Source: Nisaea acidiphila (lineage in GTDB: Bacteria; Pseudomonadota; Alphaproteobacteria; Thalassobaculales; Thalassobaculaceae). From it: DNA of 64,000 bases. This document shows, one piece after another, positions 57,393-64,000 of the stretch (positions are counted from its first letter, which is position 1; each line of letters starts with the position of its first letter). The notes under the pieces were generated by a model. It was not told where the DNA came from, did no database searches, and worked only from the letters and a program-made list of their open reading frames with translations. The DNA lies in assembly GCF_024662015.1 (NCBI RefSeq), contig NZ_CP102480.1, positions 2,390,501-2,454,500 on the forward strand, read 5' to 3'. The translations under genes were made by a program, and so were the position numbers.

Positions 57393-59846
57393 ATGAGCGC
57401 ATCGACGAAGAGTGCCGGTAACGAGATGACGGGCGGTTTCCTGCCAGAGAATGTGCGCCTCTATCTGCGCCGTCGGGCGGCGGAGCTTTCCGGACTGCTG
57501 CTGCTCGCGCTCGCCGGTCTCGGCGCGGCGCTGCTGTTGAGCTATGCTCCGGCGGACCCATCCCTGAATGCCGCAGGGTCCGCGGAGGCGGCCAATCTGC
57601 TCGGCCATGCCGGCGCGATCGTCGCCGACGTGCTGGTGCAGACCATCGGCCTCGTCAGCGCGGTGCCGGTGCTGCTTTTCGCGGTCTGGGGCTGGCGCCT
57701 GCTGGCGCACCGGCCGCTGGAGCGGATCGCGCTCCGCATTGCCCTGCTGCCGTTCGCCCTGATCGCAGGCTGTCTCGCGCTTTCGGTGCTGCCGGTACCC
57801 GAAAGCTGGCCGCTCCGGGCCGGGCTCGGCGGCGCGGTCGGGACCCTCGTCCTGACCAAGATCTCCGCCCTCGGCGTGCTGGCGGCGTTCGACGCGGTCT
57901 GGATCGGCGCGGTTGCCGGGCTGCCCGCGCTCGGCCTGCTGCTCTGGACCTTCGGCGCTTCCTGGCGCGAATGGCTTGCGCTCGCCCGTGGCGCCGGTCG
58001 CGGCGTCGGAACCGCGGCCGCTCTTGGCGCGAAGGGTGGCGCGCTCGGCGGACGTGCGCTCGGCTCCGGCCTGGAAGCGACGGCGAGCCTTGCGCGCAAG
58101 GGATTCGATTCTGTCGGCCGCAAGGAACCCTCGCTCTCCGGAAAGAAATCGGAAGAGGCGCCGCGTCTCAATCCGGCACCGCGGAAGGCGCCCGAGGTGG
58201 AATCCTCCGCTCCCGTCCTGAAAGCGACCCCGGACGAGGCACCGGCCCCGCGCAAGGAGAAGGCGCCGGCGAAGAAGCCGGCCAAGGTCGCGCAGGCCAG
58301 CCTCGACCTGCCCAATGCCGGCGATTACGAGTTGCCGGCGATGGACCTCCTCGCCGAAGCGCAGGAAGGTGCCGCCGGCCCCGCGCCGGAAGCGCTGCAG
58401 GAGAATGCGCGGATGCTGGAATCCGTGCTCGGCGATTTCGGCGTGAAGGGCGAGATCGGCAAGATTCGTCACGGTCCGGTGGTCACGCTCTACGAGCTGG
58501 AGCCGGCGCCGGGGACGAAATCCTCCCGCGTGATCGGACTCTCCGACGATATCGCCCGCTCGATGAGCGCGGTCTCGGTCCGCGTGGCCGTGGTGCCGGG
58601 CCGCAACGTGATCGGCATCGAGCTGCCGAACGCGCGGCGCGACACGGTCTATCTGCGCGAGATCCTCGAGTCCGACATCTATGAGCGCTCCGGTGCCAAG
58701 CTCGGCATCGCGCTCGGCAAGGATATCGGTGGCACCCCGGTGGTGACCGATCTCGCCCGCATGCCCCACCTGCTGATCGCCGGCACCACCGGGTCCGGTA
58801 AATCGGTGGCGGTCAACACCATGATCCTCTCGCTGCTCTACCGGCATTCGCCGGAACGCTGCCGGATGATCATGATCGACCCGAAGATGCTCGAACTCTC
58901 GATCTATGACGGGATCCCGCACCTACTCTCGCCGGTCGTGACCGATCCGAAGAAGGCGGTGGTGGCACTTAAATGGACCGTGCGCGAGATGGAGAGCCGC
59001 TACCGGGCCATGTCCAAGCTCGGCGTGCGCAATATCGATGGCTACAACGCCCGCCTCGCCGAAGCGCGCAAGAAGGGCGAGGTGCTGAAGCGCCGGGTGC
59101 AGACCGGTTTCGACAGCGAGACCGGCAAGCCGGTCTTCGAAGAGGAGCCGCTCGACCTGACGCCGCTGCCCTATATCGTCGTGGTGATCGACGAGGTCGC
59201 GGACCTAATGCTGGTCGCCGGCAAGGATATCGAGGGCGCGGTACAGCGTCTCGCCCAGATGGCCCGGGCCGCCGGCATCCACGTCATCATGGCGACACAG
59301 CGCCCCTCGGTCGACGTCATCACCGGCACCATCAAGGCCAACTTCCCGACCCGGATCAGCTTCCAGGTCACCTCCAAGATCGACAGCCGCACCATCCTCG
59401 GCGAGCAGGGTGCGGAACAGCTCCTCGGCCAGGGTGACATGCTCTACATGGCCGGCGGCGGCCGCATCACCCGCGTGCACGGCCCCTTCGTTTCCGACGA
59501 GGAGGTGGAGGACGTGGTGCGCCATCTCCGGGCCCAGGGCGAGCCGGAATATGACGACAGCGTCACCGAGGACGACGGCGAGGGCGGCGGCGACGGCGGC
59601 TTCGGCGATCTCTCGGGGCTGGCCGGCGGCAATACCGACAGCGGCGACGCGCTCTACGACCAGGCGGTCGCCATCGTCGCCCGCGAACGCCGCGCCTCCA
59701 CCAGCTTCATCCAGCGCCACCTGAAAATCGGATATAACCGGGCGGCGACTCTGATCGAGCGGATGGAGAGCGAGGGCGTCGTGAGTTCCGCCAACCATGT
59801 GGGCAAGCGCGAGGTTCTGGTGCGGAATCCGAACGAGGACGAGTAG
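57393..59846 (+). CDS. ftsK: DNA translocase FtsK
   Basis: An 817-residue FtsK/SpoIIIE translocase that pumps DNA during septation and activates XerCD-dif recombination. Four N-terminal TM helices (from about residue 35), a basic linker, then the motor: Walker [13 protein letters not shown] near 465, Walker B ([26 protein letters not shown]) and [20 protein letters not shown]. The C-terminal winged-helix gamma domain ([21 protein letters not shown]) recognises orienting KOPS-like sites. Length is usual for alphaproteobacteria. Confidence 0.97.
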   Translation: MSASTKSAGNEMTGGFLPENVRLYLRRRAAELSGLLLLALAGLGAALLLSYAPADPSLNAAGSAEAANLLGHAGAIVADVLVQTIGLVSAVPVLLFAVWGWRLLAHRPLERIALRIALLPFALIAGCLALSVLPVPESWPLRAGLGGAVGTLVLTKISALGVLAAFDAVWIGAVAGLPALGLLLWTFGASWREWLALARGAGRGVGTAAALGAKGGALGGRALGSGLEATASLARKGFDSVGRKEPSLSGKKSEEAPRLNPAPRKAPEVESSAPVLKATPDEAPAPRKEKAPAKKPAKVAQASLDLPNAGDYELPAMDLLAEAQEGAAGPAPEALQENARMLESVLGDFGVKGEIGKIRHGPVVTLYELEPAPGTKSSRVIGLSDDIARSMSAVSVRVAVVPGRNVIGIELPNARRDTVYLREILESDIYERSGAKLGIALGKDIGGTPVVTDLARMPHLLIAGTTGSGKSVAVNTMILSLLYRHSPERCRMIMIDPKMLELSIYDGIPHLLSPVVTDPKKAVVALKWTVREMESRYRAMSKLGVRNIDGYNARLAEARKKGEVLKRRVQTGFDSETGKPVFEEEPLDLTPLPYIVVVIDEVADLMLVAGKDIEGAVQRLAQMARAAGIHVIMATQRPSVDVITGTIKANFPTRISFQVTSKIDSRTILGEQGAEQLLGQGDMLYMAGGGRITRVHGPFVSDEEVEDVVRHLRAQGEPEYDDSVTEDDGEGGGDGGFGDLSGLAGGNTDSGDALYDQAVAIVARERRASTSFIQRHLKIGYNRAATLIERMESEGVVSSANHVGKREVLVRNPNEDE

Positions 59847-59882
59847 GGGGCGTTCGCTCCTTCCTTATCCAACAATAACCAT

Positions 59883-59964
59883 CGTCATCTCCATGCAAAT
59901 GGGGACCCAGGGATCGTAGAGCGACCACCTGCATCCCTAGGTCCCCGCATTCGCGGGAATGACG
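59883..59964. repeat. 82-bp palindromic dispersed repeat, copy 1
   Basis: Starts CGTCATC and ends GGGAATGACG. Two hairpin-forming halves: a left arm ending ATGGGGACCCAG and a right arm CCTAGGTCCCCGCATTCGCGGGAA. Shares length, ends and much of its sequence with copy 2 at 63737. It lies in the 180-bp gap between ftsK and lolA. Confidence 0.88.
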
Positions 59965-60028
59965 ACCGTTGAAGTTGCCCCAAAATCGCCGCTTGCACCC
60001 AAGCCTGCCGCCTGCCATTTGAAACCTT

Positions 60029-60652
60029 ATGAAAAAGTTCCTCGTCCTCGCCGCCCTGACCGCCTGCATCCTGCTGCCGCAGCCCTCATGGGCGCCGCCG
60101 CTGAGTGCCGCGGACAAGGAAGCGCTGAAAAAGGTCGAGGCCTATTTCAACGGGCTCACAACCCTGCAGGCCCGTTTCCTGCAGGTTTCCAGCCAGGGTG
60201 CGACGGCGCAGGGGATCCTCTCGCTGAAGCGGCCGGGGCGGATGCGGTTCGAGTACGATCCGCCCTCGCCGGTGCTGCTGGTCTCTGACGGGATCTGGCT
60301 GATCTTCCAAGACAACGAGCTGCAGCAGACCACACACGTGCCGCTCGGCAGCACGCCGCTTGCGGTGCTGGTGGAGGATCCGGTGGATCTGACCGGCAAT
60401 CTCGAGGTGCTGGACGTGCGTCACGATCCGGGCGTCATCCGCCTTCTGATGCGGATGCGCGACGATCCGGAGGCTGGTTTCATTCAGATGGTGTTCTCAG
60501 ACGCGCCGATGGAGCTCCGGCAATGGACCATCACCGACGCCCAGGGCATCGAGGTGAAGGTGGCGCTGCTGGAAACCCGCAAGGGGATGAAGCTGGAGGA
60601 CGACCTCTTCAAGCCGCGGGACTTCGAGAGCGGCAATTTCGTCGATAAATAA
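60029..60652 (+). CDS. lolA: outer-membrane lipoprotein carrier LolA
   Basis: A 207-residue periplasmic chaperone that shuttles lipoproteins from LolCDE to the outer membrane. Signal peptide KKFLVLAALTACILLPQPSWA; then a LolA fold with FNGLTTLQARFLQVSSQG, RPGRMRFEYDPPSPVLLVSDG and SDAPMELRQWTITDAQG. No lipobox fits, because the Cys in the signal is not followed by a small-residue cleavage site. It stands after ftsK, a common alphaproteobacterial order. Confidence 0.93.
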   Translation: MKKFLVLAALTACILLPQPSWAPPLSAADKEALKKVEAYFNGLTTLQARFLQVSSQGATAQGILSLKRPGRMRFEYDPPSPVLLVSDGIWLIFQDNELQQTTHVPLGSTPLAVLVEDPVDLTGNLEVLDVRHDPGVIRLLMRMRDDPEAGFIQMVFSDAPMELRQWTITDAQGIEVKVALLETRKGMKLEDDLFKPRDFESGNFVDK

Positions 60653-60661
60653 GCCTATCTG

Positions 60662-61105
60662 TCAGTGTGCTGGTTTGCGATCCCGCCAGAAAAAAATTAC
60701 CAGCAAATACAGAATATTATTGGTGGCCGGGATCGATATCAGCAGGTTCCACCATTTTGAAATGCCGATCCGATTTGTTCGCTGAATTCCGAGATAGATC
60801 AGATAAATCTGCCAAGCCATGAAGAGCGAGAGGAACATCCAGAGCGAATTCGGCTGGATCTCCTCGCCGAAGAGCGAACTGGATACGATTTCTGAGAAAG
60901 CAAAGCCGATAATCGAGGCGGTGAATGCGCGCGTGAGGAAGCTCTGGCGATCCAGCGTTCGTTTCGTCCGGATCGAGTAGACGAAGATTGAGTGAATCGC
61001 AAACCAAGCGGCCATAATCAGCACGAACGTGCCCAAATCATCGAGAAGAACTTGGCTCGCACGCGTCAGTTCCTCGAAGAGATAAGCTAACTTCTCTGAT
61101 TGCAT
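60662..61105 (-). CDS. small membrane protein of unknown function
   Basis: A 147-residue protein I do not recognise. About four hydrophobic helices: LIMAAWFAIHSIFVYSI, LTRAFTASIIGFAFSEIV, LWMFLSLFMAWQIYLIYLGI and NILYLLVIFFWRDRK, with a soluble first 25 residues (ASQVLLDDLG). ATG at 61105 is the first good start; GTG/TTG codons upstream are possible. Codon use is visibly less GC-rich than in the neighbours, which suggests recent acquisition. It ends 10 bases from the lolA stop and is convergent with it. Confidence 0.6.
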   Translation of the reverse strand: MQSEKLAYLFEELTRASQVLLDDLGTFVLIMAAWFAIHSIFVYSIRTKRTLDRQSFLTRAFTASIIGFAFSEIVSSSLFGEEIQPNSLWMFLSLFMAWQIYLIYLGIQRTNRIGISKWWNLLISIPATNNILYLLVIFFWRDRKPAH

Positions 61106-61212
61106 CCGGAGTTCCCGTAGCCGTTGCCGGTTCCTTCCCGGCGACTGGACGTCAAGCTCACCGTAAGTACATGCTAATGACAATTTTTGTGGGAGGCAAA
61201 GCGCCGTTAGCC

Positions 61213-61983
61213 TCAGTGGCGCTCCCGGAACGGCAAGGCGATCAGCGGCAGCGCCTCCTCGTCCCGCCGGTTCTCCACGCCGATTTTCATCTCCGGCGTG
61301 CGCCGCGTGGCGCTGCGGGAGCGGAAGACGAGGTCCCACCAGCTGAAGATCGTCGCGTAGTTCGAATCCGTGTCGCGGCGGATCGCGTGGTGATGGATCC
61401 AGTGGATCGACGGCGTGACGATGACGCGGGAGAGCGCGGCCTCGAGGCGCGGGGGCAGTTTCAGGTTCGAATGGTGGAAGATCGCCGAGAGCAGTACCAG
61501 CACCTCGAACAGGATCACCGAGGTGAAAGGGATGCCGAGCAGGATGATGACAATCGCCCGCGCCCCGGCGCTCAGCAGCACCTCGCCGAAATGGAAGCGC
61601 ACGGCCGAGGTGACGTCGAGGAACTCGTCCAGATGGTGCACCTCGTGGAAGCGCCAGAGGAACGGGATCTCGTGGTTCAGCCGATGCCACCAGTAGATCA
61701 GCATGTCCAGCACCAGAACGTCGAAAACGAGACCCTGCCAGCCTCCGAGCCAGTCCGGCCGCCAGCCGAGCGCGTGGCTCGCCGCCCAAAGCGAGACCGG
61801 CACGACGATCAGCGGCGAGAGCGCGCCGTTCAGGACCCAGAGCACGGCGTTGCGCAACACCCGCACCCAGCCGCCCCGGCGCGGCACGGCCGGCGCCAGC
61901 CGTTCGGCGGCGAAGAGCAGCGCGATCCATGCAAGGATCAGCAGGCCTTTATGCTGGAGTAGCTGTTGCGCGGGGAGGTCCAT
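61213..61983 (-). CDS. sterol desaturase / fatty-acid hydroxylase family protein
   Basis: A 256-residue inner-membrane di-iron enzyme of the sterol desaturase superfamily. His boxes: HRLNH, HEVHHLDEF and HWIHHHAI, in the order required to bind two irons, set among four or so TM segments. Bacterial members hydroxylate lipids or make hopanoid-type products; the substrate here is unknown. Start ATG 61983; the frame extends to 62034. Divergent from the amidotransferase gene. Confidence 0.88.
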   Translation of the reverse strand: MDLPAQQLLQHKGLLILAWIALLFAAERLAPAVPRRGGWVRVLRNAVLWVLNGALSPLIVVPVSLWAASHALGWRPDWLGGWQGLVFDVLVLDMLIYWWHRLNHEIPFLWRFHEVHHLDEFLDVTSAVRFHFGEVLLSAGARAIVIILLGIPFTSVILFEVLVLLSAIFHHSNLKLPPRLEAALSRVIVTPSIHWIHHHAIRRDTDSNYATIFSWWDLVFRSRSATRRTPEMKIGVENRRDEEALPLIALPFRERH

Positions 61984-62078
61984 GTGGAGGAATATGGCAA
62001 CAGCGCTGCCGCGCCGCCAGCGCCATGCTGTCACGGCCGCGAGAGCGCGATGTCAGACACAAACTTGAGGAGCCCCAT

Positions 62079-62867
62079 ATGCTGTCCGTCCCGAGCCTGC
62101 CCCTGATCGGTGTGACCGCCTGTCACCAGGAGGGCGAGGACCATTCGACGCAGCGGGTTTCCGAGAAATACGTCACCTGCGTTCCGGAGCCGACCGGCGG
62201 TCTGCCGCTGATCATCCCGGCGCTCGAAGAAGGCCAGCTCGATCTCGACAGCCTGGTCGCCCATCTCGACGGATTGCTGCTGACCGGCAGCCCCTCCAAC
62301 GTCGAGCCGCACCATTTCAACGGCCCGGAGAGCGTCGAGGGCACGCAGCACGATCCGCGCCGGGACGGTGTCACCCTCCCGCTGATCCGCAAGGCGATCG
62401 AAGCCGGCGTTCCGGTGCTGGGCATCTGCCGCGGGATCCAGGAGATGAACGTCGCGCTCGGCGGCACGCTGCATCAGCGCATTTTCGATTTCGACGATAC
62501 TTTCGACCATCGCATGCGCCGCGACGTGGAGTTCGACCGCAAATACCGCCCGGCGCACGAGATCCGCATGACCTCCGGCGGGCTGCTGGCGCGGATTGCC
62601 GGGTCCGAAACCGCGCTGGTCAATTCCCTGCATGCCCAGGGCATCGACAAGCCGGGCGAGAATGTGGTGGTCGAGGCGGTGGCGCCGGACGGCATCGTCG
62701 AGGCGATCAGTATGCCCTCCGCCAAGGCCTTCGTGCTCGGCGTCCAATGGCATCCGGAATGGCCGCGCCCGATCGAGGGGATCAACAGGAAGATCTTCGA
62801 AGCCTTCGGCGAGGCCTGCCGCGCCCATCTTCGTGCCCGCCTCGGACTGGCCGACGCCGCCGAATAA
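62079..62867 (+). CDS. class I glutamine amidotransferase-like (gamma-glutamyl-GABA hydrolase family)
   Basis: A 262-residue PuuD-type hydrolase that cleaves gamma-glutamyl amides such as gamma-glutamyl-GABA in polyamine breakdown. The catalytic Cys is in PVLGICRGIQEMNVALGG, and the His-Glu pair in GVQWHPEW. GSPSNVEP and the GTLHQ motif fit the family. ATG 62079 has a GAGGAG site. No other putrescine-catabolism genes are in view. Confidence 0.9.
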   Translation: MLSVPSLPLIGVTACHQEGEDHSTQRVSEKYVTCVPEPTGGLPLIIPALEEGQLDLDSLVAHLDGLLLTGSPSNVEPHHFNGPESVEGTQHDPRRDGVTLPLIRKAIEAGVPVLGICRGIQEMNVALGGTLHQRIFDFDDTFDHRMRRDVEFDRKYRPAHEIRMTSGGLLARIAGSETALVNSLHAQGIDKPGENVVVEAVAPDGIVEAISMPSAKAFVLGVQWHPEWPRPIEGINRKIFEAFGEACRAHLRARLGLADAAE

Positions 62868-62905
62868 CGTTTTCCCTTTCCTCCGACCGAGAGAGTTTTC
62901 CATCC

Positions 62906-63694
62906 ATGCGGATTGCCACCTGGAACATCAATTCCGTGCGCCTGCGCCTGCCGACGGTGCTGCGCTTCCTCCAGGAACAGGCGCCGGACGTGCTCTGCCT
63001 GCAGGAAACCAAGACCGAGGACCAGCATTTCCCGGCCGAGGCGCTGGCGGAGGCCGGTTACGCGCATCAGGCGATCCGCGGCCAGAAGAGCTATAACGGC
63101 GTTGCCGTGGTCTCCCGCGTGCCGTTCGCCGAGAGCGACAGCCGCGACTGGTGCGGCAAGAGCGACTGCCGCCATCAGGCGGTCCGGCTCGAGGGCGGGA
63201 TCGAGGTGCATAATTTCTATGTGCCCGCCGGCGGCGACGAGCCGGACCCGGCGGTGAACGACAAGTTCGCCCACAAGCTCGCCTTCCTCGACGAGATGGT
63301 CGAGTGGTTCGGCTCCGCCCGCAAGTCGAGCGAGCCGATGGTGCTGGTCGGCGACCTCAATATCGCGCCGCTGGAGACCGATGTCTGGTCGCACAAGCAG
63401 CTTCTGAAGGTGGTCAGCCACACGCCGGTCGAAGTCGAGGCCCTCGCGAAGGTTCAGGACGGGCTCGGCTGGGTCGACGCGGTGCGCCATTTCGTTCCCG
63501 AAACGGAAAAACTCTATTCTTGGTGGAGTTACCGCTCCCGCGACTGGGAAAAAGCCGACAAGGGCCGCCGTCTCGACCATGTCTGGGTCACAGAGCCGCT
63601 GAAACCGCGGCTGAAAGGCGCCTCGATCGCCAAAGCCCTGCGCGGCGGCGAAAAACCGTCCGACCACGCGCCGGTGATCGTGGATCTGGATTGA
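62906..63694 (+). CDS. xthA: exodeoxyribonuclease III
   Basis: AP endonuclease/3' exonuclease of base-excision repair, 262 residues. Motifs: RIATWNINSVRLRLP, CLQETKTEDQHFP (catalytic Glu), VLVGDLNIAPLETDVWS (Asp-Asn), RRLDHVWVT and the terminal SDHAPVIVDLD (Asp-His). Start ATG 62906; the frame extends upstream into the amidotransferase gene. A second DNA repair enzyme, uracil-DNA glycosylase, is elsewhere in the window. Confidence 0.96.
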   Translation: MRIATWNINSVRLRLPTVLRFLQEQAPDVLCLQETKTEDQHFPAEALAEAGYAHQAIRGQKSYNGVAVVSRVPFAESDSRDWCGKSDCRHQAVRLEGGIEVHNFYVPAGGDEPDPAVNDKFAHKLAFLDEMVEWFGSARKSSEPMVLVGDLNIAPLETDVWSHKQLLKVVSHTPVEVEALAKVQDGLGWVDAVRHFVPETEKLYSWWSYRSRDWEKADKGRRLDHVWVTEPLKPRLKGASIAKALRGGEKPSDHAPVIVDLD

Positions 63695-63736
63695 GTACAG
63701 TTCGCGCAATCCATCAATGCTGAGCTAAATACGGGT

Positions 63737-63818
63737 CGTCATCCCCACGAAAGTGGGGACCCAGAGAGCGTAGAGCAGTGACCTGGAACCCTGGGTCCCT
63801 GCTTGCGCGGGAATTACG
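63737..63818. repeat. 82-bp palindromic dispersed repeat, copy 2
   Basis: Starts CGTCATCCCC and ends GGGAATTACG. The left half is a perfect hairpin CCCCAC-GAAA-GTGGGG, and the arms GGGACCCAG/CTGGGTCCC pair with each other across a 35-base centre. Same length and ends as copy 1. It sits between xthA and the convergent gene at the right edge. Confidence 0.88.
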
Positions 63819-63840
63819 GTTGTTTGGGTTGAGTGAACTG

Positions 63841-64000
63841 TTACCCGCAGCTAGGCACATCGGGCAGGGCGGCAAGAACCTTCCGCTCGGCATCGAACAG
63901 GCTCGCGGCCTCGGCCGGACGCACGGCGGTATCGCCGAACATCGCGCTCAGCAGCCAGGCCACATCCCCCTCGGCCGAGCGCGGTGCGCGGATACGCTCC
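63841..64000 (-). CDS. C-terminal fragment of an unrecognised protein
   Basis: An open frame enters from the right edge and ends with TAA at 63843-63841. About 52 residues are visible, Ala/Leu/Asp-rich, with SAEGDVAWLLSAMFGD and a tail LPDVPSCG. It is too short to assign. It has good codon use for this genome, which supports a real gene. Confidence 0.55.
   Translation of the reverse strand, partial: ERIRAPRSAEGDVAWLLSAMFGDTAVRPAEAASLFDAERKVLAALPDVPSCG

Noticed and set aside
57354-58922. A 522-codon open frame opposite ftsK
   Set aside because: Shadow of the FtsK N-terminal and linker regions; Arg-rich product with no domain.

Overview
The window is chromosomal DNA of a GC-rich alphaproteobacterium, most likely Rhodospirillales-like. 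This is inferred from family content, not from a 16S gene: a CcrM-type GANTC methyltransferase next to rnhB, PodJ-like polar proteins, a giant NAD-dependent glutamate dehydrogenase, an ETF-ubiquinone oxidoreductase, DUF3576, DUF4169, DUF427 and DUF465 proteins, and a P-II/AmtB pair. Nearly all of it is densely packed core genome. There is no CRISPR array, prophage or transposase.

Layout. 0-3.4 kb: the start of leuS (runs off the left edge), a DUF3576 lipoprotein and a strongly terminated porin. 3.4-8.1 kb: a tight run with a JmjC/cupin oxygenase, two sulfotransferases (one TPR-fused) and YggS. 8.1-12.1 kb: an L,D-transpeptidase, an unknown conserved protein, RibA, an alpha/beta hydrolase and DUF427. 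12.1-16.1 kb: an orphan OmpR-type regulator, a metallo-beta-lactamase-fold hydrolase, a methyltransferase, a membrane class III nucleotide cyclase and tRNA-Gln. 16.2-20.0 kb: three tandem genes sharing one N-terminal WSxKG module; the third is PodJ-like (TM, Sel1 repeats, peptidoglycan-binding domain). 20-27.9 kb: IspE, a TPR lipoprotein, ETF-QO, a cysteine-poor uracil-DNA glycosylase, a lytic transglycosylase and MoaB. 27.9-30.7 kb: two glycosyltransferases of the so-called arsenosugar families, a phosphotransferase and DUF4169. 30.7-35.9 kb: a radical SAM protein, a LysE exporter, RnhB, CcrM and an MFS permease. 35.9-44.6 kb: NAD-GDH, a CHASE hybrid histidine kinase and a DUF465 protein. 44.8 kb: an EamA transporter.

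45.7-49.6 kb is the clearest accessory region. A small ribbon-helix-helix-like protein, a 5-cytosine DNA methyltransferase, an unrecognised protein with a DUF3883/PD-(D/E)XK-like end and a Vsr nuclease sit between the EamA gene and tRNA-Gly. The DNA is visibly less GC-rich than its flanks. It looks like a compact restriction-modification island with mismatch repair.

49.8-64 kb returns to core genes: a ProX-like deacylase, thioredoxin-TPR, Lon-N domain, Trm112, DUF971, a UbiH-family hydroxylase, glnK-amtB behind a sigma54-like promoter inside a long inverted repeat, an aminotransferase, FtsK, LolA, a small membrane protein, a sterol desaturase-family protein, a glutamine amidotransferase, exonuclease III and a fragment at the right edge. 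Two copies of an 82-bp palindromic repeat lie downstream of ftsK and of the exonuclease III gene.

The most promising leads are the three-gene WSxKG/PodJ-like cluster, the restriction-modification-Vsr island with its unassigned nuclease, the oxygenase-sulfotransferase cluster, and GANTC sites in front of the gene for the GANTC methyltransferase.
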